Of a DNA stretch of 64,000 bases, positions 49,620 through 56,903 are shown piece after piece; position 1 is the stretch's first letter; every line of letters begins with the position of its first letter. The notes under the pieces were generated by a model. That model was given only the letters and a program-made list of their open reading frames with translations. It did no database searches and was not told the DNA's origin. The stretch spans positions 186,001 to 250,000 of the forward strand of contig JACQZU010000014.1 in the NCBI GenBank assembly GCA_016213735.1, written 5' to 3'. The stretch is from Acidobacteriota bacterium. GTDB lineage: Bacteria > Acidobacteriota > Holophagae > Holophagales > Holophagaceae. Both the position numbers and the translations under genes were made by a program.

Positions 49620-50150
49620 TTAGGGAGGGGGACGGAAGGAGTGGATGACCTCCTCCCGGGTTTCCAGGCGGGGACCCCCAAGGAGGTCCAGGCAGTAGGG
49701 AACCGCGGGGAAGACCGCCTCCAGGCACTCCCGGATGCTCTTGGGGTTGCCGGGGAGGTTGATGATCAGGCTGGAGCCGCGGGTCCCCGCGACCTGGCGG
49801 CTGAGAATCGCGGTGGGAACGAACCGAAGGGAGGCGGCGCGCATCTGCTCCCCGAAGCCATCCAGGATCCGGTCGCAGACCGCCGCGGTGGCCTCGGGGG
49901 TGACGTCCCTGGGAGCAGGACCGGTGCCTCCGGTGGTCAGCACCAGGCAGCAGCCCTCTTCATCGCAGAGGGCTCGAAGGGCTCCTTCGATGGGCTCCCG
50001 CTCGTCAGGGACCAGGAGGCCCCGGGCCTCCCAGGGGGTGGCGAGGAAATCCTCGAGCGTCTGGCGGATGGCAGGACCGGAACGATCCTCGTAGGCGCCG
50101 GCGAAGGCGCGATCCGAAATGGTCAGGATGCCGATGCGGGGGACAGGCAA
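49620..50150 (-). CDS. mog: MogA/MoaB family molybdenum cofactor biosynthesis protein
   Basis: 176 residues with a TTG start that has GGAG 5 nt upstream. The family motifs are ILTISDRAFAG, LVLTTGGTGPAPRDVTPEAT and INLPGNPKSIRECL. Mog adenylylates molybdopterin before molybdenum insertion; MoaB is a close relative with similar motifs, and the length does not decide between them. The cofactor would serve enzymes such as the molybdenum hydroxylase at 23274-25843. Confidence 0.9.
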   Translation of the reverse strand: MPVPRIGILTISDRAFAGAYEDRSGPAIRQTLEDFLATPWEARGLLVPDEREPIEGALRALCDEEGCCLVLTTGGTGPAPRDVTPEATAAVCDRILDGFGEQMRAASLRFVPTAILSRQVAGTRGSSLIINLPGNPKSIRECLEAVFPAVPYCLDLLGGPRLETREEVIHSFRPPP

Positions 50151-50371
50151 GGGGACTCCGGGAGCGCGGCCAGTATGACAAGGCCCCGCGAGCCGGGAGC
50201 CCCTCTACGCGGCGCCCTGCCCGGGGCATACCCTGGCCCCCTTGGGGGGGGTGAGGGGCGGGCCCCAAGCCAGGGAGGGATGCCCGCCAGCGACGCCATG
50301 GTATTGATGGGGGATCCTCCAGGCCCGGGCCAGGTGGCTCAGGGCCGGGCGGTCCGCCCGGAAGGTGTCCC

Positions 50372-50902
50372 ATGCTGAGTCCCGAAGCTCGCGCGAAGGT
50401 CATCCGCCTGGTCTGCACCGATGTGGACGGAGTCCTGACCGAGGGGCGCCTGGACTACGGCCACACCCCTGGACACACGAAGGCCTTCCACGTGCGGGAC
50501 GGGGCTGCCATCAAGTGGCTGCAGGCCGAGGGAATCCCCGTGGCCTTCATCTCGGGGCTGGAGTCCCCGGCCACACGCCACCGGGCCGCGGATCTGGGGC
50601 TGGAGGACTGTTTTGCTGGACACCTGGACAAGGCCCCCATCCTGGAGATCCTGTGCAGGAAATACGGGATCGGCCCCGACCAGGTGGCCCACCTGGGGGA
50701 CGACCTCCACGACCTGCCCCTCCTGACCCGCGTGGGCCTGGCCTGCTGTCCGGCGGACGCGGTACCGGAAGTCAAGGCTGCCTGCCACCTGGTGTTGACC
50801 CGTCCAGGCGGGCAAGGTGTGCTCCGTGAACTGGCGGAACAGATCTTGAAAGCCCGGGGCCGCTGGGACCCCCTGGTCTCCCGATACAAGGATGCGACAT
50901 GA
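50372..50902 (+). CDS. kdsC: KdsC-type 3-deoxy-manno-octulosonate-8-phosphatase (HAD-IIIA)
   Basis: 176 residues, the normal length. HAD motif I CTDVDGVLTEG, the AFHVRDGAAIKWLQ segment typical of KdsC, motif II FISGLES, and motif IV HLGDDLHDLPLL. It makes KDO for lipopolysaccharide, so the cell is diderm. It overlaps the next gene by 4 nt (ATGA). No kdsA/kdsB is seen nearby. Confidence 0.92.
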   Translation: MLSPEARAKVIRLVCTDVDGVLTEGRLDYGHTPGHTKAFHVRDGAAIKWLQAEGIPVAFISGLESPATRHRAADLGLEDCFAGHLDKAPILEILCRKYGIGPDQVAHLGDDLHDLPLLTRVGLACCPADAVPEVKAACHLVLTRPGGQGVLRELAEQILKARGRWDPLVSRYKDAT

Positions 50903-51444
50903 GACGGATCGCCCCCCTCCTTCTGACCGTGGCCCTGGGGGCCCAGGAGCCCGCCACAGTGGGCCTCCAACTCCGGGGAAACTTCCCTTCGGACAACCTG
51001 AAGGACGCCGTGGGCGGGAAGGCGGGCTTCGGCGCCAGTCTTGGCGCGGAATCCGAACTGGAAGAGGCCTGGCGGGGGCGTGTGGTTCTCGGCTACGACG
51101 CTTTCGGTCCCGGGACCTACCAGGATCAGAGCGGGCGCCGCGGCAAGGTCTCGTCCAGCCACCTGAGCATTGAGGTCGTGCGGATGATCGGCCAGGAGGG
51201 CCGGCACGGCTTCATGGGGCCCTACGTGGTCCTCGGGGCCGGAGCCTACGGGTGGGGGGTGACCACCTCGGATTCGGCCGCGGGCATTTCGGTGACCCGC
51301 CGGGTGATCCACCTGGGCGGCTCCTTTGGATTCGGTTACCGATTTTCGCCCAGCTGGGACTTGGAAGTCCGCGTCACCGGCGGCAGGGTGGACCCCCAAT
51401 TCCTGGCGTCCTATCTTTCCCTCGGGATGACGTTCCGGTTTTGA
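50899..51444 (+). CDS. Probable outer-membrane beta-barrel protein
   Basis: 181 residues. A short signal-peptide-like N-terminus (MRRIAPLLLTVALGAQ) is followed by alternating hydrophobic beta-strand patterns (VGLQLRGNF, VVLGYDAFG, YVVLGAGAYGWG, SFGFGYRF, SLGMTFRF). It ends in Phe (MTFRF), a typical BamA recognition residue. The size suggests an eight-strand barrel. Coupled to kdsC and next to the Ig-repeat lipoprotein. Confidence 0.8.
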   Translation: MRRIAPLLLTVALGAQEPATVGLQLRGNFPSDNLKDAVGGKAGFGASLGAESELEEAWRGRVVLGYDAFGPGTYQDQSGRRGKVSSSHLSIEVVRMIGQEGRHGFMGPYVVLGAGAYGWGVTTSDSAAGISVTRRVIHLGGSFGFGYRFSPSWDLEVRVTGGRVDPQFLASYLSLGMTFRF

Positions 51445-51527
51445 AGAACTGGGCACGAACTGCCCGAAAGGTGATTGAGGTGAAGGCGCGGAACTTGAGT
51501 CCCCTGGGTCCTGACCTGGGTGCTACG

Positions 51528-53102
51528 GTGCGCAACCTCATCGCTCTCACATTCCTGGCGGTTCTCCTTGGATGCGCCGGCGGTTCCGACCTGGTCCAGG
51601 CCGGGGGCAGCGTCACGGTCACGGTGGATCCCTCCACGGTGATCCTCACACCGGGGGGCACCCAGTTGTTTTCGGCCCGGGTGACCGGAGCCGCCAACGC
51701 GGGCGTGACCTGGTCCGTCACGGGCAGCGGTGGGGGAACCTTCACGGGCAGCACGGGCCTCTACACGGCGCCCTCGACCCCGGGAGAGTTCACCATCGTC
51801 GCCACGAGCCAGGCGGACGCCACCAGGGCCGGGGTGGCCAAGGCCGTGGTGGCCGCCCCCCTCACGGTCACCGTGAGCCCCAAGAGCGTGACCCTCAAGC
51901 CCGGAGCCACCCAGCAGTTCAGTGCCTCCGTGGCCGGGAGCCCGAACAAGGGCGTGACCTGGTCAGTGCTCGGGGCGGGTTCGGGGAGCTTCTCCGGGAC
52001 CACGGGCCTCTATACAGCCCCAAGCGCTTACGGCACCTACACCGTGGTGGCCACCTCCCAGGCGGATCCGAGCCGCAGCGACACCGCCACGGTGGTGGTG
52101 GGAGACGCCATCAGGGTCACCATTTCACCCAGCATCACCTCCGTCCTCCCCGGGGGAAGCGCCACATTCACCGCCTCGGTCACCGGGACGGCCAACACGT
52201 CGGTGGACTGGAGCGTGGAGAGCCCGGCCAACGGCTGCACCATCGACAGCACGGGACGGTTCACCGCCTCCAGCTTTCCAGGCGCCTACACGGTCCGTGC
52301 GGTGTCCCGGGAACTTCCCACGGCCCAAGGCTTTGCCCAGGTCCAGGTCAGTGACATCCACCTTGCCCTGGAGCCTCGATCCGTCACGCTCGACCAGGGC
52401 CAGACCCAGCTCTTCACCCCCACCCTCACCGGCACCAGCAACCTCCAGGTGGATTGGCAGGTCCTGGGAAGCGCGGCCACCGTCCGGCAGACAGGCCCCT
52501 ACCTTTTCACGGCGCCCGCCAAGGCCGGCCGGGTGGTCCTCCAGGCCACCAGCGCGGCGTCCTCCTTGGCCAGCGACCGGGCCACCATCGACGTCAACCC
52601 GGTGGCCGTGGCCGTCACCCCTGGCCCGGGGGTACTGGTGGCCGCCAAGGGCGTGGTGCCGTTCTCCGCCCGGGTGACCGGGACCACGACTCCGGGAGTC
52701 AAGTGGAGCGTGCTGTCGGGCGGGGCCGGGGGAACCATCAACGCCGCCGGTGTCTACACCGCCCCCACGGGCCCGGGCAGCGACACGGTCCAGGCCTCCG
52801 CGGCGGGTGACTCCTCGGCCACCGCCACCGTGGTGGTGACGGTGGGACTGATCACCATCACCCCCGCCGCCCCTCCCGCCATCCACCCGGGCCAGAACAT
52901 GATCTTCAGCGCCCTGGTGGTCGGCACCAGCGACCCCGGGGTGTTCTGGAGCGCCTTCGCCTCCAACCTCCAGCTGGATCCCAGCCCGATTTCAGCGACG
53001 GGGAATTTCATTGCCCCGGCGGAACTCGGGGTGTACCGGATCCGGGCCACGAGCGTGGTCAACCCGGCCCTTTTCGCGGAAGTACAGATCACGGTGAATT
53101 GA
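51528..53102 (+). CDS. Lipoprotein with six bacterial Ig-like repeats
   Basis: 524 residues from GTG 51528, chosen because the first 20 residues form a lipoprotein signal with a lipobox (LAVLLGCAGG); GTG at 51480 is an alternative. Six repeats of about 80-85 residues follow, each with a T-x-P...L.PGGTQQFSA start, a GVTWSV core and a TGLYTAPSxPGxYTV end. The pattern is BIG2/Ig-like, found in surface adhesins and carbohydrate-binding modules. The domain has no catalytic part. Confidence 0.88.
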   Translation: MRNLIALTFLAVLLGCAGGSDLVQAGGSVTVTVDPSTVILTPGGTQLFSARVTGAANAGVTWSVTGSGGGTFTGSTGLYTAPSTPGEFTIVATSQADATRAGVAKAVVAAPLTVTVSPKSVTLKPGATQQFSASVAGSPNKGVTWSVLGAGSGSFSGTTGLYTAPSAYGTYTVVATSQADPSRSDTATVVVGDAIRVTISPSITSVLPGGSATFTASVTGTANTSVDWSVESPANGCTIDSTGRFTASSFPGAYTVRAVSRELPTAQGFAQVQVSDIHLALEPRSVTLDQGQTQLFTPTLTGTSNLQVDWQVLGSAATVRQTGPYLFTAPAKAGRVVLQATSAASSLASDRATIDVNPVAVAVTPGPGVLVAAKGVVPFSARVTGTTTPGVKWSVLSGGAGGTINAAGVYTAPTGPGSDTVQASAAGDSSATATVVVTVGLITITPAAPPAIHPGQNMIFSALVVGTSDPGVFWSAFASNLQLDPSPISATGNFIAPAELGVYRIRATSVVNPALFAEVQITVN

Positions 53103-53111
53103 GCCGTCTTC

Positions 53112-53834
53112 ATGGGATCCTGGGACTGGTGCCGGAGGACTCCCGTGGCCCCCCTCCTCTGTTTCCTCTCGATTTTTCAGATCGCCCCGGCCTTGGGGCC
53201 GGGCAGTGTCCCCCACGAGGGGCCCGCCCTCGTTTCGCAGGTTCCTGCGGCCCCGGATTCCTTCCCTTCGAGCCGCAGCTTTCTGGATGAGGGTCGCCCG
53301 ACCCTGGACCTCGCGGGCACCGAAATCCGAATCCGGAACGGCATTCCCTTCTACACCCTTGCCTTCTACGTGAACCTCAAGGAGTTGCGGGGGGCCGCGG
53401 GGCCGGGGCCGTGGACCCTGGACCGCCTGGCGGGGATCCTGGTCGGGGCCCGGGTCTCCCAGGCCTACGTCACCCGTTTCCACCAACCCGTGGGACGGGA
53501 ACGTCGAATGGAATTCCTTCTGGAGAACCTCCGCCGCTACTGGGACGGCCCGGGATTCAGGGAGGACACTCCGGCCATGCGGCAGTTCCTCGCCTTTTTC
53601 GACTGGCCCCTGGAACGGAACGCCGAGACCGTGGTGTGGCTGCGGGCGGGGGTCATCTACACCCGCCGGCCCGGGCAGAAGGCCACGGGGACCCGGGACC
53701 CGGGAATCTGTCGCGCCTTCTCGGCCTCCTACCTCAGCGCCCTACCCAAGCCTGGGGCGGATGCGCCCATGCGGGACGCCCTTCTGAAGGACCTTCCAGG
53801 ACTCCTCGCCCGGGATGCCCAGCCGCGCCGCTAG
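53112..53834 (+). CDS. Chalcone isomerase-like exported protein
   Basis: 240 residues. A hydrophobic stretch at about 12-30 suggests a signal peptide. The segment GTEIRIRNGIPFYTLAFYVN (about 69-88) and the SFxxD-like start match the chalcone-isomerase-like domain, where members bind fatty acids rather than flavonoids. The length and the VVWLRAGVIYTRR strand support it. It begins 9 nt after the Ig-repeat lipoprotein. Confidence 0.78.
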   Translation: MGSWDWCRRTPVAPLLCFLSIFQIAPALGPGSVPHEGPALVSQVPAAPDSFPSSRSFLDEGRPTLDLAGTEIRIRNGIPFYTLAFYVNLKELRGAAGPGPWTLDRLAGILVGARVSQAYVTRFHQPVGRERRMEFLLENLRRYWDGPGFREDTPAMRQFLAFFDWPLERNAETVVWLRAGVIYTRRPGQKATGTRDPGICRAFSASYLSALPKPGADAPMRDALLKDLPGLLARDAQPRR

Positions 53835-53884
53835 GGTGCCCGCCGTCGCCTCCGTTGAAGCGGGTGCGCCCGGGGCCGATACCT

Positions 53885-54802
53885 CTAGCCCACCTGCGAC
53901 TCGCAGGCCTGCAGGGTGTTCTTCATGAGGCCTGCGATGGTGAGAGGACCCACCCCCCCCGGAACGGGGGTCACCGCCGAGGCCACGGCCATGGCCTCGG
54001 CGAAGCGCACGTCCCCGCACAGCACCCAGCCGCGTTCCTCCACGGCCTTGAGCTTGGCCGGGTCGGCCTGGAAGATCCGCCGGGCCAGGACCGGGTCTTC
54101 CACCCGGTTGATCCCCACGTCCACCACCACCGCCCCGGGCTTGATCCAGGAGCCTTCCACAAGGCCCGGCCGGCCGACGGCCGCCACCAGGAGGTCCGCC
54201 TGGGCGCAGACCGCCGGAAGATCCCGCGTGCGGCTGTGGGCGATGGTCACCGTGGCGTGCTGCTCCAGAAGCATGAGGGCCATGGGTTTGCCCACGATCT
54301 CGCTGCGGCCGAGCATGACGGCGTGGCGGCCCTTCAGCTCCACCCCGTGGGCGGCCAGCATGTGCATGCACGCGCTGGGCGTGCAGGGACGCAGGGCGGG
54401 GAGGCCCTCCAGGAGCAGGCCCTGGTTCACGGGGTGGAAGCCGTCGACGTCCTTGGCCGGGCTGATGCGGTGCAGGGCCGCCTTGGCATCGAGATGGCCG
54501 GGCAGGGGGAGCTGGACGAGGATCCCGTCCACCTCGGGATCCTCGTTGAGCCTGTCGACCAGGGCTTCAAGTTCCGCCTGGGGCAGTTCGGCCGAGGGGC
54601 GGAATTCCAGGGAGCGGATGCCGGTCTGGGCGCAGGCCTTCACCTTCCCTCGAACGTAGACCTGGGAGGCGGGATCTTCTCCGACGAGGATCACAGCCAG
54701 GCAGGGGGGGCGCCTTCCCGCCGCCGTCCGGGCGGCCACCGCCGCCTGGACCTCGGCGACCATGCACTCTGCGTGTGCCTTGCCATCCAGGACCTGTGCC
54801 AT
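53885..54802 (-). CDS. folD: Bifunctional methylenetetrahydrofolate dehydrogenase/cyclohydrolase
   Basis: 305 residues. Signatures: VGEDPASQVYVRGKVKAC (with catalytic Y and K), VDGILVQLPLP, PAKDVDGFHPVN, GRSEIVGKPMALMLL and TPVPGGVGPLTIAGLMKNT. It interconverts methylene- and formyl-THF for purine and one-carbon metabolism. Convergent with the chalcone isomerase-like gene; divergent from rimP. Confidence 0.97.
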   Translation of the reverse strand: MAQVLDGKAHAECMVAEVQAAVAARTAAGRRPPCLAVILVGEDPASQVYVRGKVKACAQTGIRSLEFRPSAELPQAELEALVDRLNEDPEVDGILVQLPLPGHLDAKAALHRISPAKDVDGFHPVNQGLLLEGLPALRPCTPSACMHMLAAHGVELKGRHAVMLGRSEIVGKPMALMLLEQHATVTIAHSRTRDLPAVCAQADLLVAAVGRPGLVEGSWIKPGAVVVDVGINRVEDPVLARRIFQADPAKLKAVEERGWVLCGDVRFAEAMAVASAVTPVPGGVGPLTIAGLMKNTLQACESQVG

Positions 54803-54853
54803 CGATCACCCCCCGGATCCATTTCACCATTCCCTCCGGGCGCCTTGTGTCTC

Positions 54854-54882
54854 TTGAGTTTTTCCACCCTGGGCGGTAGACT
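54854..54882 (+). promoter_or_regulatory. Promoter of the rimP-nusA-infB operon
   Basis: TTGAGT (54854-54859) and TAGACT (54877-54882) with a 17-nt spacer. Transcription would start near 54889, giving a leader of about 83 nt that contains the terminator at 54932-54960. Confidence 0.7.
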
Positions 54883-54931
54883 GCAGGGCTGAATTCTTCC
54901 TCTGCCGACCCCGTGCGCGGGGAGGCTTCTC

Positions 54932-54960
54932 CAGGTGGGTTCGTCCCACCTGTTTTTTTT
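54932..54960 (+). terminator. Intrinsic terminator in the leader of rimP-nusA-infB (possible attenuator)
   Basis: CAGGTGGG, loop TTCGT, CCCACCTG, then eight T. The hairpin ends 11 nt before the rimP ATG and is downstream of the likely operon promoter, so it would interrupt the operon transcript. Small upstream stems (CCCCG-TGCG-CGGGG and GGAG-GCTT-CTCC) may form alternatives. Confidence 0.9.
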
Positions 54961-54971
54961 CCCCGGACCGG

Positions 54972-55532
54972 ATGGACCTGAAGAAACTCCAGAACCCCCT
55001 CGAGACCCAGCTGGCCCGCCTGGGCTACGAACTCGTGCTCGTCGAGGCCGCCGCCCAAGGGCGGGACAAGGTTCTCCGCCTCTTCGTGGATCACCTGGGG
55101 GCCGCCGAGAGTGGCCGGCCTGTGACGTTGGACGACTGCGTGGCGGTGAACGAGGGGCTTCTAGCCTGGCTGGACGTGGAATTCCCGGGGCTCCGGGAGG
55201 AGATGGGGCTGGAAATCTCCAGCCCCGGCCTGGATCGCCCCCTGGTCCGCCCGGCCCATTTCGAGCGATTCCGGGGGCGGCTCTGCCGAATCCAGACCAC
55301 CCGGCCTCTCAACGGCCAGAAGCGCTTCAAGGGCTGGATCCTCGGGGCGGACGCGGAGAGCGTCCAGATCGAGGAGGACGGGGCGCTGAAGACGGTCCCC
55401 CTGGCCGAGATCCACAAGGCCCGCCTGGCTCCCTTCGAGGAAGAGGGCGCGCCCAAACCCAAGTTCGCGCCGGCGGCCGCCGGCCGGGCCATCGAAGGCG
55501 GGGCGGAGAAAAGCCCCGGCAAGGAGGATTGA
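54972..55532 (+). CDS. rimP: Ribosome maturation factor RimP
   Basis: 186 residues. N-terminal RimP domain (LEtQLARLGYELVLVE, RLFVDHLG) with LDDCVAVNEGL and EISSPGLDRPL, the family signature, then an SH3-like C-terminal domain (about 92-150). It binds the 30S precursor. The C-terminus has a basic/Ala-rich extra tail. No Shine-Dalgarno is seen in the short gap after the terminator. Translation of nusA begins 3 nt later. Confidence 0.95.
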   Translation: MDLKKLQNPLETQLARLGYELVLVEAAAQGRDKVLRLFVDHLGAAESGRPVTLDDCVAVNEGLLAWLDVEFPGLREEMGLEISSPGLDRPLVRPAHFERFRGRLCRIQTTRPLNGQKRFKGWILGADAESVQIEEDGALKTVPLAEIHKARLAPFEEEGAPKPKFAPAAAGRAIEGGAEKSPGKED

Positions 55533-55535
55533 ACC

Positions 55536-56861
55536 ATGGCAACCGTGGCGACTTCGTTTTTCGACAGCGTGAAGATGATCGCGGCCGAAAAGGGCATTCC
55601 CGAGGAGGACGTGTTCAAGGCCGTGGAGGAGGCCCTGGTCAAGGCCGCCGAGAAGTATTTCCAGGCCCAGGATTTCTACGGCAACTTCCAGACCCAGATG
55701 GATCGCGAGACGGGCGAGTTCCACGTCTACGCCCTGAAGCAGGTCATCGGGGAGGTAGAGGAACCCGACCTGGAGATCAGCCTGGCGGAGGCCAAGGAAC
55801 TGGACCCCAACGCCGAGGAGGGGGATACGCTCTGGCTGCCCCAGGACACCTCCCAGCTCGGCCGGATCGCCGCCCAGGCGGCCAAGCAGGTGCTGGTCCA
55901 GAAGGTCCGGGAGGCCGAGCGGGAGCGCATCTTCACTGAATTCGCCGACCGGATGGGCGAAGTGGTCGTGGCCGAGGTGAAGCGCTTCGAGAAGAGCGCC
56001 ATCATCCTGGAGATCGACCGGGTGGAGGCCATGCTCCGACGGAGCGAGGCCCTGCGCGGGGACCGCTTCGACAAGGGCCAGCGCATCCGCGTCGTCATCG
56101 TCTCGGTGGACAAGAGCGCCAAGGACCCCCAGGTGCAGGTGAGCCGCACCGACCCCAGGCTGCTGATCAAGCTCTTCGAGAACGAGGTGCCCGAGATTCA
56201 CGACGGCACCGTGGTGATCCGCAGCTGCGTCCGGGAGGCCGGGGACCGGGCCAAGGTGGCCGTCCACAGCCTTGATCCCGACGTGGATCCCGTCGGGGCC
56301 TGCGTGGGCCTCAAGGGAAGCCGGGTCCAGGCCATCATCCGTGAGCTCAAGAACGAGAAGATCGACATCGTCCGCTACGACGAGGAAATCTCCCGCTTCA
56401 TCGCGAACGCCCTCAATCCCGCCAAGGCCATCCGGGTGCAGATCACCGATCTCGAGAACCGCCGGGTCGAGGTGGTGGTGGACGACGAGCAGCTCAGCGT
56501 GGCCATCGGGAAGCGGGGGCAGAACGTGCGGCTCGCCGCCAAGCTGACGGGCTGGAACATCGATGTCCGGAGCGAACTCGAGAAGCGCCGGGAGGCCGAA
56601 GTGGCCATGGGGAACATGCTTCCCGAACCCGCGGAAGCTTCCGCCGAGGCCGAGGTGCCAGCCGGCTCGACCCTTCGGGAGGAACTGGGGGCCATCGACG
56701 GGCTGGATGACAACATGCTGGCGGTCCTCGGGCAGGCCGGCTTCCAGGACGCGAAATCCCTTTACACTGTCACGGTCGAGCAGCTGATGACCCTGGAGGG
56801 CATGACCCAGGATCTGGCCTTCCGGCTTTTCGACGCGGTCCACGAGCGCTTCGGCGGCTGA
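55536..56861 (+). CDS. nusA: Transcription elongation/termination factor NusA
   Basis: 441 residues, with AGGAGG inside the end of rimP. N-terminal RNA-polymerase-binding domain (about 1-130), S1 domain (about 133-200), two KH domains (about 230-345; GACVGLKGSRVQAI, VAIGKRGQNVRLA) and a C-terminal HhH-type module (about 375-440, LREELGAIDGLDDNML). Shorter than E. coli NusA (495) because it has one, not two, C-terminal repeats. It controls pausing, termination and antitermination, so it may act on its own leader terminator. Confidence 0.97.
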   Translation: MATVATSFFDSVKMIAAEKGIPEEDVFKAVEEALVKAAEKYFQAQDFYGNFQTQMDRETGEFHVYALKQVIGEVEEPDLEISLAEAKELDPNAEEGDTLWLPQDTSQLGRIAAQAAKQVLVQKVREAERERIFTEFADRMGEVVVAEVKRFEKSAIILEIDRVEAMLRRSEALRGDRFDKGQRIRVVIVSVDKSAKDPQVQVSRTDPRLLIKLFENEVPEIHDGTVVIRSCVREAGDRAKVAVHSLDPDVDPVGACVGLKGSRVQAIIRELKNEKIDIVRYDEEISRFIANALNPAKAIRVQITDLENRRVEVVVDDEQLSVAIGKRGQNVRLAAKLTGWNIDVRSELEKRREAEVAMGNMLPEPAEASAEAEVPAGSTLREELGAIDGLDDNMLAVLGQAGFQDAKSLYTVTVEQLMTLEGMTQDLAFRLFDAVHERFGG

Positions 56862-56903
56862 CCCGGCCCCGCCCCTTCCCGTCCCATCGAGGTAAACCCC
56901 TTC

